A stretch of 64,000 nt of DNA from Platynereis dumerilii (taxonomy: Eukaryota; Annelida; Polychaeta; Phyllodocida; Nereididae). Below, in pieces: positions 33,260 to 44,465 of this stretch; position 1 is the stretch's first letter, and each line of letters begins with the position of its first letter. The position numbers were made by a program, and so were the translations under genes. The stretch covers positions 9,287,439 through 9,351,438 of the forward strand of contig JAPTHN010000004.1 of the NCBI GenBank assembly GCA_026936325.1, in the 5' to 3' direction. The notes under the pieces were generated by a model, which made no database searches, was not told the origin of the DNA, and worked only from the letters and a program-made list of their open reading frames with translations.

Positions 33260-35765
33260 TAGGGTGCATCGTCTGCCCCCTAAAAATGAAAAAATTGAAA
33301 TATTCATTTGCACTTTTGCCATATTGTACCTTTGCCTGTAGAAACATATTCTGCAAAATTTCAATAAGATCCGATGTGGCTTTAGGGTGGCACTTTTGTG
33401 TCAAAGTTGAGTCCAAAATTGTCAAAAAATGATGCTTTGAAAGGTCGCGGTTATAAATATCTAGCCTATGGTTTGCTGTATGATTTCAATTCATATACCA
33501 TTATCCTCAGAAGAAAATTGTCTTTAATTTGAATGGTAGAAAGCTATATTTCTAAAAATTTCTCATGCATCAGTTTTTTGGAAAGCCGAAAGTTTCTGAC
33601 TATTATGACAAAATGTTTGGAAAAATCAACTTAAAAGCTCAACTTCTGCCCAACTTTGACGTCATCATTAGGGGAGAGTGGGGACCGATGGGCCGCTTGA
33701 CAAATTATTGACCATGGAGGCAAATCTGCTTCAGATAAAGGATTCATACTGTGCACCCTATTAGATGGTGTAATTCTCTTTAAAATGATATAAGATTCAC
33801 ATAGATCAACCTAGGAAGAAAGATTAGAAAATGCATTTTCTGTAAAGAAAGATGGTGGCCCATCGGTCCCCAACCATGGGGACAGATGGGCCATCCCATG
33901 GGGACCGATGGACCATGTCAAAAACTTGCCAAAGGGTGGATAAAGAATTCAAAATTTGTTTCCGATATGTTTTTGTTGATCCATCTGAGTGTATAGGACA
34001 ATAAGAGATCGAAAGAAGATATGCCCAGATTTTACACTTTGAAAAAAAGCTTAATTTTTACAAACATCATGAGTTACTTTTTGTAGTTATAGTCAATCTA
34101 TTGAGATGATATTCTAGCAGTACATGAACAGATGCAATAAAAACTATATTGGAGAATTCAAAAAAGGATTGGTTCATTGGTCACTAAGAAAAAAAAAAAA
34201 AATTTGATACTTGGTCGATACCGAAGTTTGGCTACCACCGTGATCATCATAATCTTGTCTAATACCTCAAATTTGTTGATGAATAAAAAAATGAGACTAT
34301 ATTAATTTTTTCTCTGTCAATGAATCATTTCTGACATTCGTTTAGATTTTTAGGGGAAAAGTAGAATTTTCCAATGATACTGTACTAGTATGCCACCTGT
34401 AGGAGAATTCTTGAATCAAAACAATAAAATTCATCAATAACCCTCCATTAGCTTATATTTTGGTGAAAATTTAACTTACACTCAATATTGAATCAATGTC
34501 TAACGGGGTCCTTATGTTTATTATATCCCAAAAACTACCTAGATAGAAAGTTTGTAATAATGGATATTTTAAATTTCCACCGTAATGTGTTTGAAGCCAT
34601 TACTAAGGCAAATCCATCACTGCAAATTCGAGAGCATTCATTTAAGTCAAAACTTATCATTTAAAGATGCCAGCTGAAGTTCTATTGTGCTTTTTTCCAT
34701 AAAAGACTTTAATATCCAGCCCCATGCCGATACGCCACCTATAGAAAATCTCAAGAAATAGTGGCCCATCAGTCCCCATGTTGGGTGGCCCATCGGTCCC
34801 CAAAAGCTTTCTGAACAGTCGAACTCCTCTCTTTTGGTGAAATATGGTTCTTGTTCCTAAAATTTAATGTGTAAATTGTCACCAATATATAGGACAAATC
34901 ATAGTAGAAAATATATTGTGTCGAGTCTACACACTTTTGAGATATTAAACTTTTTCTGACTCAGAAAAAAAAATTTTAGATGTTGAAAATTTCATTTTGC
35001 CTCCTACACACTTGTGCTATCACTTATTGATCAGTGGTCGATATGGTATTCATAGATGTGTTAAGCAATACTAAAAATGCAAATTAGATGTTATGAAACG
35101 TTTTTGATGTGGAGTTAAGAGGATGGCCCATCGGTCCCCATGGCCCGTCGGTCCCCATGTTCCCCTAGAATAAAACATAAAGAACACTTAGCAGAAGAAA
35201 GTAGGAAATTGAAATTTTTTCTAGACAGCTATACATCAAATTCAAATGCGCAAATTTTCATAAATTACATGCAAACATGAGAAATACAACAGTTCGTTGA
35301 GACACCGTTCTGCATATCTTTTTCTTCTGACTACATCATAATGCAATCAAGGTTTTATCAGATAATGTAGTATACCATATTTCCACTTTGTAGACTTCTT
35401 TGACTTCCCAAAGTCATATTAATATCTTTTTTTTTTACTTATCACTTTTTATCAAATAAAAAAGAAAATATCTCCACTCAATTTTGACTTCTACTGAATA
35501 GAAACCATTGATGTTGGTATTCAAATTAAAGCTCTCTTTCTAAGGAATCTAACTGTGCCATTCATTTTATTAAAAATTGACAATATTATTTATGACCGCG
35601 AATTGCTAAAATATGACCTAATACTTAAATTTCAAGGCTGTTGTGCCACCCTTTGGCATTATAATTTTTTCCTGAAATTTTGCAGGGCTTCTTTTATTAT
35701 ACAAGGGTACAATCATGCAAAAGTGCATAATGTTTCGAAGATATAGGGGCAGACGGTGCACCCTA
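33260..35765. mobile_element. hAT-like element, TIR TAGGGTGCAYCGTCTGCCCC, copy 1
   Basis: TAGGGTGCATCGTCTGCCCC and its near-inverse have a perfect 8-bp duplication ATGTTTAG at 33252-33259 and 35766-35773. A second copy lies at 39994-40839. It contains the element at 33671-35165. Confidence 0.88.
33671..35165. mobile_element. DNA element with TIR GGGGAGAGTGGGGACC and repeated GGCCCATCGGTCCCC words
   Basis: The ends are inverted and flanked by TA. The word GGCCCATCGGTCCCCA or its inverse recurs near both ends (about 33690, 33850-33915, 34760-34800, 35125-35160). No transposase was seen. Its design matches the element at 19705-20745 although the words differ. Confidence 0.8.
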
Positions 35766-35930
35766 ATGTTTAGCATGGATTGCCACCATATTCCAGTACT
35801 GTCAGGCTGATTAGACTTTGTTACGGACCTTAGAAACCCCGGCTCCATTGTAAATTCCCAGGCTGATGTTTCCGGAAATAGTTTTATTCTGCTCGTCAAC
35901 ACAGCAGAGCTGGAAAAAGGAGAGTTCCAC

Positions 35931-36859
35931 TAACGCCTGCTATAGCGTCCGACCAAGAGACACTATTTGGACGCTATTTGATCGATGCAGAACTTTTGGT
36001 TGTAACAAAGTAAGACAAAGTTTCTAGCAAAGCACATTTGAACTTTTGGAAGTACAGTAGATGATATGGCACAGTTGGACATTTTGATATTTTCAATTGT
36101 ATTTTGTGAGGGATATTGACAAAGTATGGTTAGGGCAGTAGGTATTTGGACGAGACATATTTGAGTGTCTCACGTCCAAGTTTAACAACCCGTTAAAATT
36201 CTTATGGCTCGCCTTTTTCTTTTTTTTTGAAAATCAAAGATCTGTGTCATCTACACAGATTACATGCCCGGGGTATCAATTTTTGACGGGAAATTCCAGC
36301 AAAACTCCCACCCCCCCAGTGATAAATTCTGAACGGTCCCTTAGGCTGCTGAGAAGTTTGCGTATGTAGACCTAGCGCAATATTATATGATAACTTAGTT
36401 TCCAGACTTAATGATAACTAATAATTAACTATGAATTATGAAACTAAAACGTTTAATATGGCATCAGAAAGAGAAAGAATATGAAAAAGCTGTAGATTTT
36501 AACTTATTTCGCCAGTATGACCTGAAAATGATAAGCTGATAAAGAAAATATAATAAGCCACAAAAATAATAATTTAATGCTGGTCTTTATGTAAACAACA
36601 AGTGACCTTTTCTCAGGAATTCATGGATTTTAGCCAAATACCTTTTTTAGATAGTGTATCAATAACAATCATTCTGAAATGTGAAAACTTATATAGGCCA
36701 ATAAAAATATCAGCCTATTTCATTGATAACCTATTTTTGATATCACAGGCAAACTCTCAAAATCTCTACTTAAAAAAAAAGCAAGAAAATAATACGTTTT
36801 AAAATATTTGTATCCGACCAAAGAATGGCTTTAGACCAGATGATGAGGTCACACAAGTC
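35931..36859. other. Intergenic; includes a Harbinger-type MITE fragment at 36262-36340
   Basis: GCAAAACTCCCACCCCCCC and TTCTGAACGGTCCC match one end of the GGGACCGTTCAG family, here in minus orientation with the other end lost. The rest is unassigned. Confidence 0.6.
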
Positions 36860-37291
36860 TAGACCCTGGAGTAGGTCGAAAAAGTTCAAAAAGTCAGTTG
36901 AATTTCATTTTCAACTAGTCAGTCACATTTGGATCAACTATTCACTGGTGAGTTTTGCCCAAGTCAGTTTTTTTCAACTGAATCTCGACTGAGAAAGCAT
37001 ATCCAAGGATGAGAGCCACTTCGATTTAGCAGTTTTGAAAGTGAATAAGAGTTTTATCTGTTGTCTCTTTATTGATTTTTTTAAAACAAATTTTTAGATA
37101 ATTGTAATTTTGAAAATTTGTTTGTGAATCTTGCCTTTCGCCCTTTTTTGAAAATAATTTTGAAAAGTTGGATTCAGTCAGTTGTAATTTATTCAACTAG
37201 TTGGAGTTGAATTCTGCCAACTAGTTGAATAAATCAGTTGAATTCATGTTTGTTCAGTCATGATTTGATTTTCAACTGACTCCTGGGTCTA
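36860..37291. mobile_element. MITE with TAGACCCWGGAGT ends and CAGTTGAA words
   Basis: TAGACCCTGGAGT on the left and ACTCCTGGGTCTA on the right. Inside are many inverted CAGTTGAA and TTCAACTAGTTG words. The target duplication is unclear. Confidence 0.6.
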
Positions 37292-38660
37292 CGCACAACA
37301 GCTGTCTGTATTACTACACCAGACTACCTGCTGATCAAGTTGTCAAACATAACACTGATCACTGAAACAGAATGATTCATATTACAAGATCCAGTATTCT
37401 GCTTTGACTGGAAAGAGTTTGCTTGTGAAAGAGATTGCATCCTTGTTGGTAGGAGCCACTTCATTGAGGACTTTTCATTCTTGAATCCTGTCAATGCTGT
37501 CATACTCCTTTGTTAATTCAACTTAAGACCTTTGTATCTAATATTATCATTCAAATATTTTGAGCGATTGCCAGATTATAAGCTTCCAGACCTCAAAGTG
37601 CCAACCGGACCTCCAAGGGCCCAGGACCTAGTGGGAGAGTTAAGAAAAAGATGTGGAACGAAAATGTGGGCAAATTACCGTTTTATCATGAGTAGCGAGT
37701 GTGAAGACCGGTGTAGTTTTGAAGTATTTATTAAACTCAAAATATAGGTGAATTTGAAAATCCACAAAGACACACAATCACACAACAGTCATACATACAT
37801 TTAGACAAGACAGGATGTACAAGACAGAACATACAGGACAGGACATACAGGACAGACATACAAGACAGGACAGACAACACAGGACAGACAACACAGGACA
37901 GACATTTAAGCTTTTATACCATTCGAAACCTCTGTCATCCAATCACATGCCAGTATTGCAGGGGAATAAATCCCATATTCTTTGTTGTCCTGTTATCCTC
38001 TCATGTTTGACTGTTTGAGTGTTTGTCTCACGGTATAAGCCGGTTATTCACCATGGGATCAGGAATATGTGTTTATCACACCTCGGCCTAAAGGCCTCGG
38101 GTGATAAATCACATATTCCCTCTCCCGTGGTGAATAACCTATACATATTAGACTCATTTCGTTACTCATTTATGCTAACATTAAACATGCATACTTGAAA
38201 CATAATATAAAATCATACTCACAATCATAACTTGCCATCTACACCAACTTCATATCAAACATATTCCGTTCAAATCACATGTTCTCTCTCTTATAACATT
38301 TAGAATGACACTCTACTGAATTGAACTTCTAAGGAAACATACAGTTTTCACATACACTTGACACATGCCAAAGGCAAAAAACATTCACACTGGCAACAAA
38401 GACAAACACAGCCATCATTCAATCAATTAATATTCCATTTAATCTAACAGCGAGCCACCTTAATAACGGTGAGTATCAGTTAGAGTGACATAGCAGTTTA
38501 AGAAGAAGACCTAAACTATTATGGGTTGGATGACTCGCATCGGTTTTATAAATATATATTTAATACAATCAAAATGAATTTTACACATAAATTATTGAAA
38601 TTGACAAAATTTTACATTATTTATCCATAAATATTTCAAGAAAATGATCCTGAAATACAA
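37292..38660. other. Intergenic with a GACAGGACA minisatellite at about 37803-37910
   Basis: Short repeats such as CAGGACAGACA occupy about 100 bp. A foldback hairpin follows at 38033-38155. No gene was recognised. Confidence 0.55.
38033..38155. repeat. Foldback hairpin with GGCCTAAAGGCC apex
   Basis: GGTTATTCACCA and GGAATATGTG-type words on the left are inverted on the right around CTCGGCCTAAAGGCCTCGGG. Confidence 0.8.
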
Positions 38661-38666
38661 TACGAC

Positions 38667-38930
38667 CTAGAGTACGTGGTGCCAGAGATGCGTCAGAGCA
38701 ATGGCAATGTGCAGAAAGCCGTAGATATTGTAGACGGCGAGGAATCGATCACTGTCTTCTGCCGACAATAATGGGTACACCACGGCGATCATCAAGTTGG
38801 TCAAATACAAATAGTTCTTGGTGGTGATGAAGATGAACCAGTAGAAGACAGTGAATAAGAGGAAGAGGGTGAACAATGCACCCAGTTTGACAACCAGGCA
38901 CCCCCCCCCCCGTATCCACCACTGTGAAGT
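38667..38930 (-). CDS. Unrecognised hydrophobic reading frame, possible terminal exon or relic
   Basis: A minus-strand frame, open back to an AG near 38930, encodes about 85 residues with three likely membrane segments (around FTLFLLFTVFYWFIFI, YLTNLMIAVVYPLL and FLHIAIALTHLWHHVL, then stop). A run of 11 G near the start is suspicious. I do not recognise the family and found no partner exon. It may be the last exon of a small membrane protein gene, a pseudogene piece, or chance. Confidence 0.25.
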   Translation of the reverse strand, partial: TSQWWIRGGGCLVVKLGALFTLFLLFTVFYWFIFITTKNYLYLTNLMIAVVYPLLSAEDSDRFLAVYNIYGFLHIAIALTHLWHHVL

Positions 38931-39993
38931 ACGAATCGAGATGAAGTGAAGTGGAAATTTATGAGGTGCAGATGAGGTGGAAGTCCCTGCTCGTGTATAG
39001 CTGTATGAAATAAATAAATAAAATGGAAAATAGATTCGCGATGACGGTTATCTATTCAAGCACACAAGCAATTATTACTTCGGCAATCTGTGGGGCTACA
39101 TAGATCTATGAAATGATTTTTAATGTATCTGACAAGAACACTGATGCTATGGGTGAAGATTCTACAACTATTTTTTGAAGACGTGTTTCTTAATTAGGAA
39201 ATTGAAATTGCTATTATAGTATTACCCACTGATGATTTGTCATAATCATACCCAATAATTTCACTGTTAATTTGATCTAAGGAGACTAATCCTGGTTGTT
39301 GGTGACAGGTAAATGATAGGATTATGCATTGTCATTGTCTGATTTTACTCTAACCTGAGTTATGACAAATCAAATGGCCTTCTCTTGATCATGACTAATT
39401 AAACAGCCTCTAGGTTTCCAATGATAAATGTGTGATAATGCCTCATCATCGACTATCATATGGGTCACAAAGAGCAATTTTCACAAAGAACTGGTCCTCT
39501 CTTTTTGCATAAGAAGTGATAGACTGTAATGTTTTTCAAGGTTTTGCACTTTCAAATGACATTGTCTCATTCCGATCTCATACACTGTGTACCAACCAAG
39601 TGACCCAATTAAGGATTTTCTTTGTTTAAATTTTGCTAGTATTCATATTTAGAGCAAGCAACAATATGCTGTCTTATAATATACACAATACACATACAAA
39701 ATTTGGAATCAATCAGTTAAGTTTTCTGAGACATTAGTAAATTTTAGTTCATTTTTTACTAGAATCACCAAATCTTTTGATTGCTAAATATTTAAAGCTT
39801 GAAATATCACATCAAGATTTCTGATACATAAATACAGCTTACTGGCTATGTTACATTGTAATTTCATTGCTTTCTAGTCCAAAATTTAAGCTTTTATGTT
39901 TAACTAGGTCGCTTCACATAGAGCAAACGGTACACAGTGCATAGCACAGTTCTAATTACCTTTGACAAGAAAAAGGCTCATAGAGGACAACAT
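38931..39993. other. Intergenic; carries one stray CAAGGTTTTGCACTTTCA motif
   Basis: The motif at about 39537-39554 is the internal repeat word of the 807-bp elements, here without the rest of the element. Nothing else was recognised. Confidence 0.5.
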
Positions 39994-40839
39994 TAGGGTG
40001 CATCGTCTGCCCCCTGAAAATGAAAAAAATTGACAAATTCATTTGCACTTTTGCCATATTGTTCCTTTGCTCATAGAAACACGTTCTACAAAATTTCAAT
40101 AAGATCAGATGTGGCCTTAGGGTGGCACTTTTTCATCAAAGTTGAGACAAATATGATGTCTTGAAAAGTTGCGGTTAGAAATATCCAGTTTATAGTTTAT
40201 TTACCGGTATTTCACAGATTCATTAGTACTAAACATAAGGAACACTTTGCTGATTAAAGTAGGAAATGTAATATGTATTCTAGATAGTTATTCATCAAAT
40301 TCAAATGTGAAAATTTGCATAAATTACATGTAAATAAGAGAAATACAACAGTTCATTGAGACACCGTTCTGCCCATGTTTTCCTTCTGACTACATCATAA
40401 TTCAATCAAGGTTTTATCAGATGATGTAGTAGACCACTTCCTTACTTTGTAGACTTCCATGAGTTCCCAGTGTCATATCAACATCCTTTTTTTGATTTAT
40501 CACATTTTTCACGATTAAAAAGAAAATATCTCCGCACAATTGCGAATTCTCCTCAATGGAAACGATTGATGTAGGTATTAAAATTAAAGTTCTTTCTTAG
40601 AAATCTAATTGTTCCATCCCGAAGTCAATAAAACGAAAATTGACAATAATAAATATCATTATTGATAACCGCGAATAGCTAAAATATGACCTGATGCTGA
40701 TATTTCAAAGCTATTATGCCACCCTTTTGCATTAGATTTTTTTTCCTAAAATTGTGCAGGGCATCTTTTATGATACAAGAGAACAATCATGCTAAAGTGC
40801 ATGATGTTTTGAAGATACAGGGGCAGACGATGCACCCTA
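39994..40839. mobile_element. hAT-like element, TIR TAGGGTGCATCGTCTGCCCC, copy 2
   Basis: The ends match copy 1 at 33260-35765. Flanks GACAACAT and GACAACAC agree at 7 of 8 positions. It lacks the nested element found in copy 1. Confidence 0.85.
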
Positions 40840-41603
40840 GACAACACTGTCAATAACTGAAAAAAGAGGTTTTGCCATCGAAATAGTATATACAGACATT
40901 GGAGGGGAGTATTTTTTTTATTATTTCATTTATTAAATGGATTGATGTTTGGGGCTTTACATCGTGTATAAATGCATGCACTTGGTAGGCTAATTAGTAC
41001 AGGAGGTTTCTATTTTCATTTATTAAAACATATGAACTCATTCTTGTGTGGAGCTGCTGTGTGTCTTGAATGCAATATGGATTTGTGAGAAACTTTCAGT
41101 TAGTTAGTGCTTGTAATATGCCAAGTATGAAACATATAATACAAATTTAAAGCATGAAAAACAATAATTTCAATAAATTTGACCTTGACAGCTGTGGTAA
41201 CATGCTACAATCATGTTGGCAAGGTAACCACCTGAAGGAAATATCCACTGGGAAATGCTTTGAGTTCTCAGACTGTTTATTTATTGAACAAAAGAATTAC
41301 TGCAAAGTTTCAACAAATAAATAACTCTCTCTGTAGAAATAAGTCAAACTCTGCCCTACTCTCACAATAAAAGTCACTGGGGCGCAAAATATGGCAGACA
41401 TTTTCAGTGTTCTTGGCCATTTTCCTTTTTATCCTTTTTTTCCTCAAATTATTTGGAGGGGGGGGGGCCTTCCAGGTAAAGTATAAAATTGGCTCAAAGT
41501 AAAGGAAGTGGCATTGAACAGCTGACGAGGGTATCAAGAGAACATTTTCGATTAAAGTCAAGGTAAGACTCTTTATTCATTTATAAATTAATGAATAAAA
41601 CTA
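40840..41603. other. Intergenic, nothing recognised
   Basis: AT-rich, with a short G-run near 41457-41467. No coding similarity. Confidence 0.5.
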
Positions 41604-42004
41604 CACTCCTGCTCATAAATATGGAATACTTTTGGAAAAAAAAAGTGTCAAATAAAAGTAAATTTCAGAGTGTGAATGCAAGCAAGGTCCATCGTAAAGG
41701 TCAAGTCATCTTTTCTAATCACTCTTTGAAAGCATCAACTACATTTTTTTTGCAAGAAATTTTAATTTTTGGTTGAATGCACCTCACCTTAAAAAACCCC
41801 CTGAATTTCGGTATTTCGGCTACCGTAACTTTTCCCTAGGTTAACGCTGCAGCATGCCTTTTAGACGACAGCGTGTTAATCCCTTTAGGGTTCATTGGAA
41901 GTAGTAACCAGTGACTCAGACCGTCATGTGCTCCAGCAGAAGTTAATAAAATTGTCAATTTCAATGGAGAATGTCGAAGTTTTCCATATTTATGGGCAAC
42001 ATTG
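41604..42004. mobile_element. Tc1/mariner-like MITE, copy 2
   Basis: Same family as 19301-19699, with CACTCCTGCTCATAAATATG at the left and TATTTATGGGCAACATTG at the right, flanked by TA. Confidence 0.85.
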
Positions 42005-43066
42005 TATTCTTCTATTACTGACTGATGAATACATACATTCAGGGCCAATTGTGAACAGTCTTGATGTATTGTTACCCTGTTGAAATACATTTTTATTGAA
42101 TAAATAAATATACTTATGGGGCTTAGAAGCAACTTTTACAAAACAATTTCAAACATTTGGTCGAAATGAAAGACTTTACAAAAAATTCATGTTTAATTAC
42201 AGGGGCTGAGAAATAACACAATAAGGAATATTTCTATAGATTTTCATTATATTATCTTCACTCATATATATGCAATATGGCCGCCGAAACTTGTTGATGC
42301 TTCTGACAAAAAGTCGTTTTATGCTTTGAGCCGGTGCTCCCTGATAGCAGTGAGGAGGATAATGAAGGTTTATCTGATTCATATCATGATAACATTGACA
42401 AAATTTTACGAACAACGAATGAGTACAGTACAACCCAAAATAAAGTAAGAAAATTTTCTGTCAGAAGTCCTCTGTTTACCTATTTTGCCCTCTTTTCTCC
42501 TCTCCACCCCAAATCTCCTTACAAATCCCTTTGACTGCTTACTACAACCTTAGGCTACATTAAGAACTCTATTTAAACAGCTACCAATATAACTGCAATT
42601 AGCAGAGGCACAAAATATCAAGTGAATCAAACACAAAGGGGGTGATTGAGTTTAAATTGGTGTTGTTTAAATGTGATTTTAATGTAATTTTAAAAGGTAG
42701 TTTCAAGTAGGTAAACGTAGGAAGTAGGTAGTCATAAGGTGTCAAAGGGGAAAGTATTGGCTGATTCTTCCTTCCTGCTTGAGTAATTGTACTTTATTTT
42801 GGGTTGTACTGTACATATTTTGACTGGAATTTAAGAGGATAGAGCATGAAAGAAAAGGTCTACTATAGCAAAATAACATAATAATAAATTATTTTAAAAC
42901 AAGCAAAACTCTAAGTACTAAGCATCGATACAACTGATGTTTTAGATACTTTGAGGCAGTGAGTTCCATCCACGAAGTAGTGCCTATGCACACAAGTGTT
43001 TTGTTGCATTTATCATTTGTCACCCGAGGCAACAAAACATTGTTAAAATTCGAAGATTCTCTCTTA
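42005..43066. other. Intergenic, nothing recognised
   Basis: No coding similarity or clear repeat ends were seen. Confidence 0.5.
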
Positions 43067-43479
43067 GGGACCGTTCAGAATTTATGACTGTGGGGGGGGG
43101 GGGGGGTGGGAGTTTCGCAGGAACTCCCCGTCAAAAATTGATACCCCCCCTTGAGTTTCATGCGGATTTTTAGTACCCCACCCTTAGGTTTCATGTGTTT
43201 TTTTAGTACCCTCCCCCTTCGACATTTAAAGCAATACACACACATATAATGATATACATAGCCAAGCATACAGATTTGCGTCATTTCGCGTAAAAAAGTC
43301 CAAATAAAATGAGTTCATGCGTGTTTTTCAACATTTTTTCTTTGTAAAAATTTCTTACCCCCCCCTTGGAAGTGTTGTCAAAAATTAATGCCCCCCCCCC
43401 CCTTCAAACACGTGTGAAAAGTTAGTACCCCCTCGTCCAAAACTCCCACCCCCCCCAGTCATAAATTCTGAACGGTCCC
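43067..43479 (+). mobile_element. PIF/Harbinger-like MITE, TIR GGGACCGTTCAG, copy 1
   Basis: The ends GGGACCGTTCAGAATTTATG and its inverse have a TTA duplication on both sides (43064-43066, 43480-43482). TWA duplications of 3 bp and GGG-starting ends are typical of PIF/Harbinger. G and C runs follow each end. Confidence 0.85.
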
Positions 43480-43579
43480 TTATTCATAAAAAGTGTCAAC
43501 TGATCGGACTTGCCGTATAATTTCAGCTGGTTGTTATATTTTTCAGCCAGAAAATCTTTGCTTTTCTGAAGTGGCATTA

Positions 43580-44102
43580 GGGACCGTTCAGAATTTATGA
43601 CTGGGGGGGGTGGAGTTTTGGCTGAGTGGGTGCTAACTTTTCAGATGTGTTTCAAGGGGGGTGGGTACTAATTTTTGACAACACTTCCACGGGAGTGAGA
43701 AATTTTTTGACAAAGAAAAAAAAGGCAGTTAAAAAACTGGCATTAACTCATTTTATTTGCACATTTTTACGCGCAAAAGTCCGCGAAATCTGTACGCGTG
43801 GCCGTGCATAACATTAGAGAGGTTTTGCTGCACGTTTCAGTGTGACGTGTACGTGGGAGTTGCCATGACAACAATGTAATAAGATAGCACTTGTACACGT
43901 ATACGTCACATGTGAACGTGTAGCAAAACCTCTCTAGTATATGTGTATTGCTTTGTATGTTGTGGGGGGGTAGTAAAAATATGCGTGAAACCTAGGGGTG
44001 GGGTACTAGAACTCCGCATGAAAATCAAGGGGGGTGTCAATATTTACAGGAAGTTCCAGCAAAACTCCCACTCCCCCCCAGTCATAAATTCTCAACGGTC
44101 CC
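43580..44102 (-). mobile_element. PIF/Harbinger-like MITE, copy 2, with a small MITE inside
   Basis: Same ends, inverted relative to copy 1, with TTA at 43577-43579 and 44103-44105. It is interrupted by the small palindromic element at 43817-43934. Confidence 0.85.
43817..43934. mobile_element. 118-bp palindromic MITE, TIR GAGAGGTTTTGCT
   Basis: GAGAGGTTTTGCTGCACGTT and a near-inverse on the right, flanked by TA. The arms of about 40 bp cover most of the element. Confidence 0.8.
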
Positions 44103-44423
44103 TTAAACTTTGCAACAATGACAATATGAATACTGTAAACTAAAAATTGACAAAATGGATGGGAATGCACATTTTTTAAAATTATTGAAAATGGCAACAA
44201 AAAAACGAAACTATGTGCATTTCTGTTCCATATAGTCATATATCTTGTTTCAAAAACACAATTATTATACTTTTAATTTTTGTTCACAAAATATTAAGAA
44301 TTCAAACTTTATACATATATATGAAAACATTATTTATCAGTACAGATAGCACCCTCTTAGCCTGTGACACATATACACAAAAATGAATTGAAGGCCAGCA
44401 GTTGTATTTGATAGACTGAGACT

Positions 44424-44430
44424 TATAAAT
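44424..44430 (+). promoter_or_regulatory. Possible TATA box of the trypsin-like gene
   Basis: TATAAAT lies 42 bp before the ATG at 44466. A start at about 44455-44463 would give a very short leader. Against this, TTTTGTTTTCAG directly before the ATG is also a good acceptor, so the true first exon may be further upstream. Confidence 0.35.
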
Positions 44431-44465
44431 ATAAATAATATTCTCCTTGTAATTTTGTTTTCAGC

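Larger units (their letters stand above)
33078..35930. mobile_element. Outer MITE of a three-level nest, TIR GTGGAACTCTCC
   Basis: GTGGAACTCTCCTTTTTCCA and its inverse are flanked by TA, and the inverted similarity runs for about 70 bp. Without its inserts (33260-35765 plus one duplicated target) it is only about 340 bp. Confidence 0.75.
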
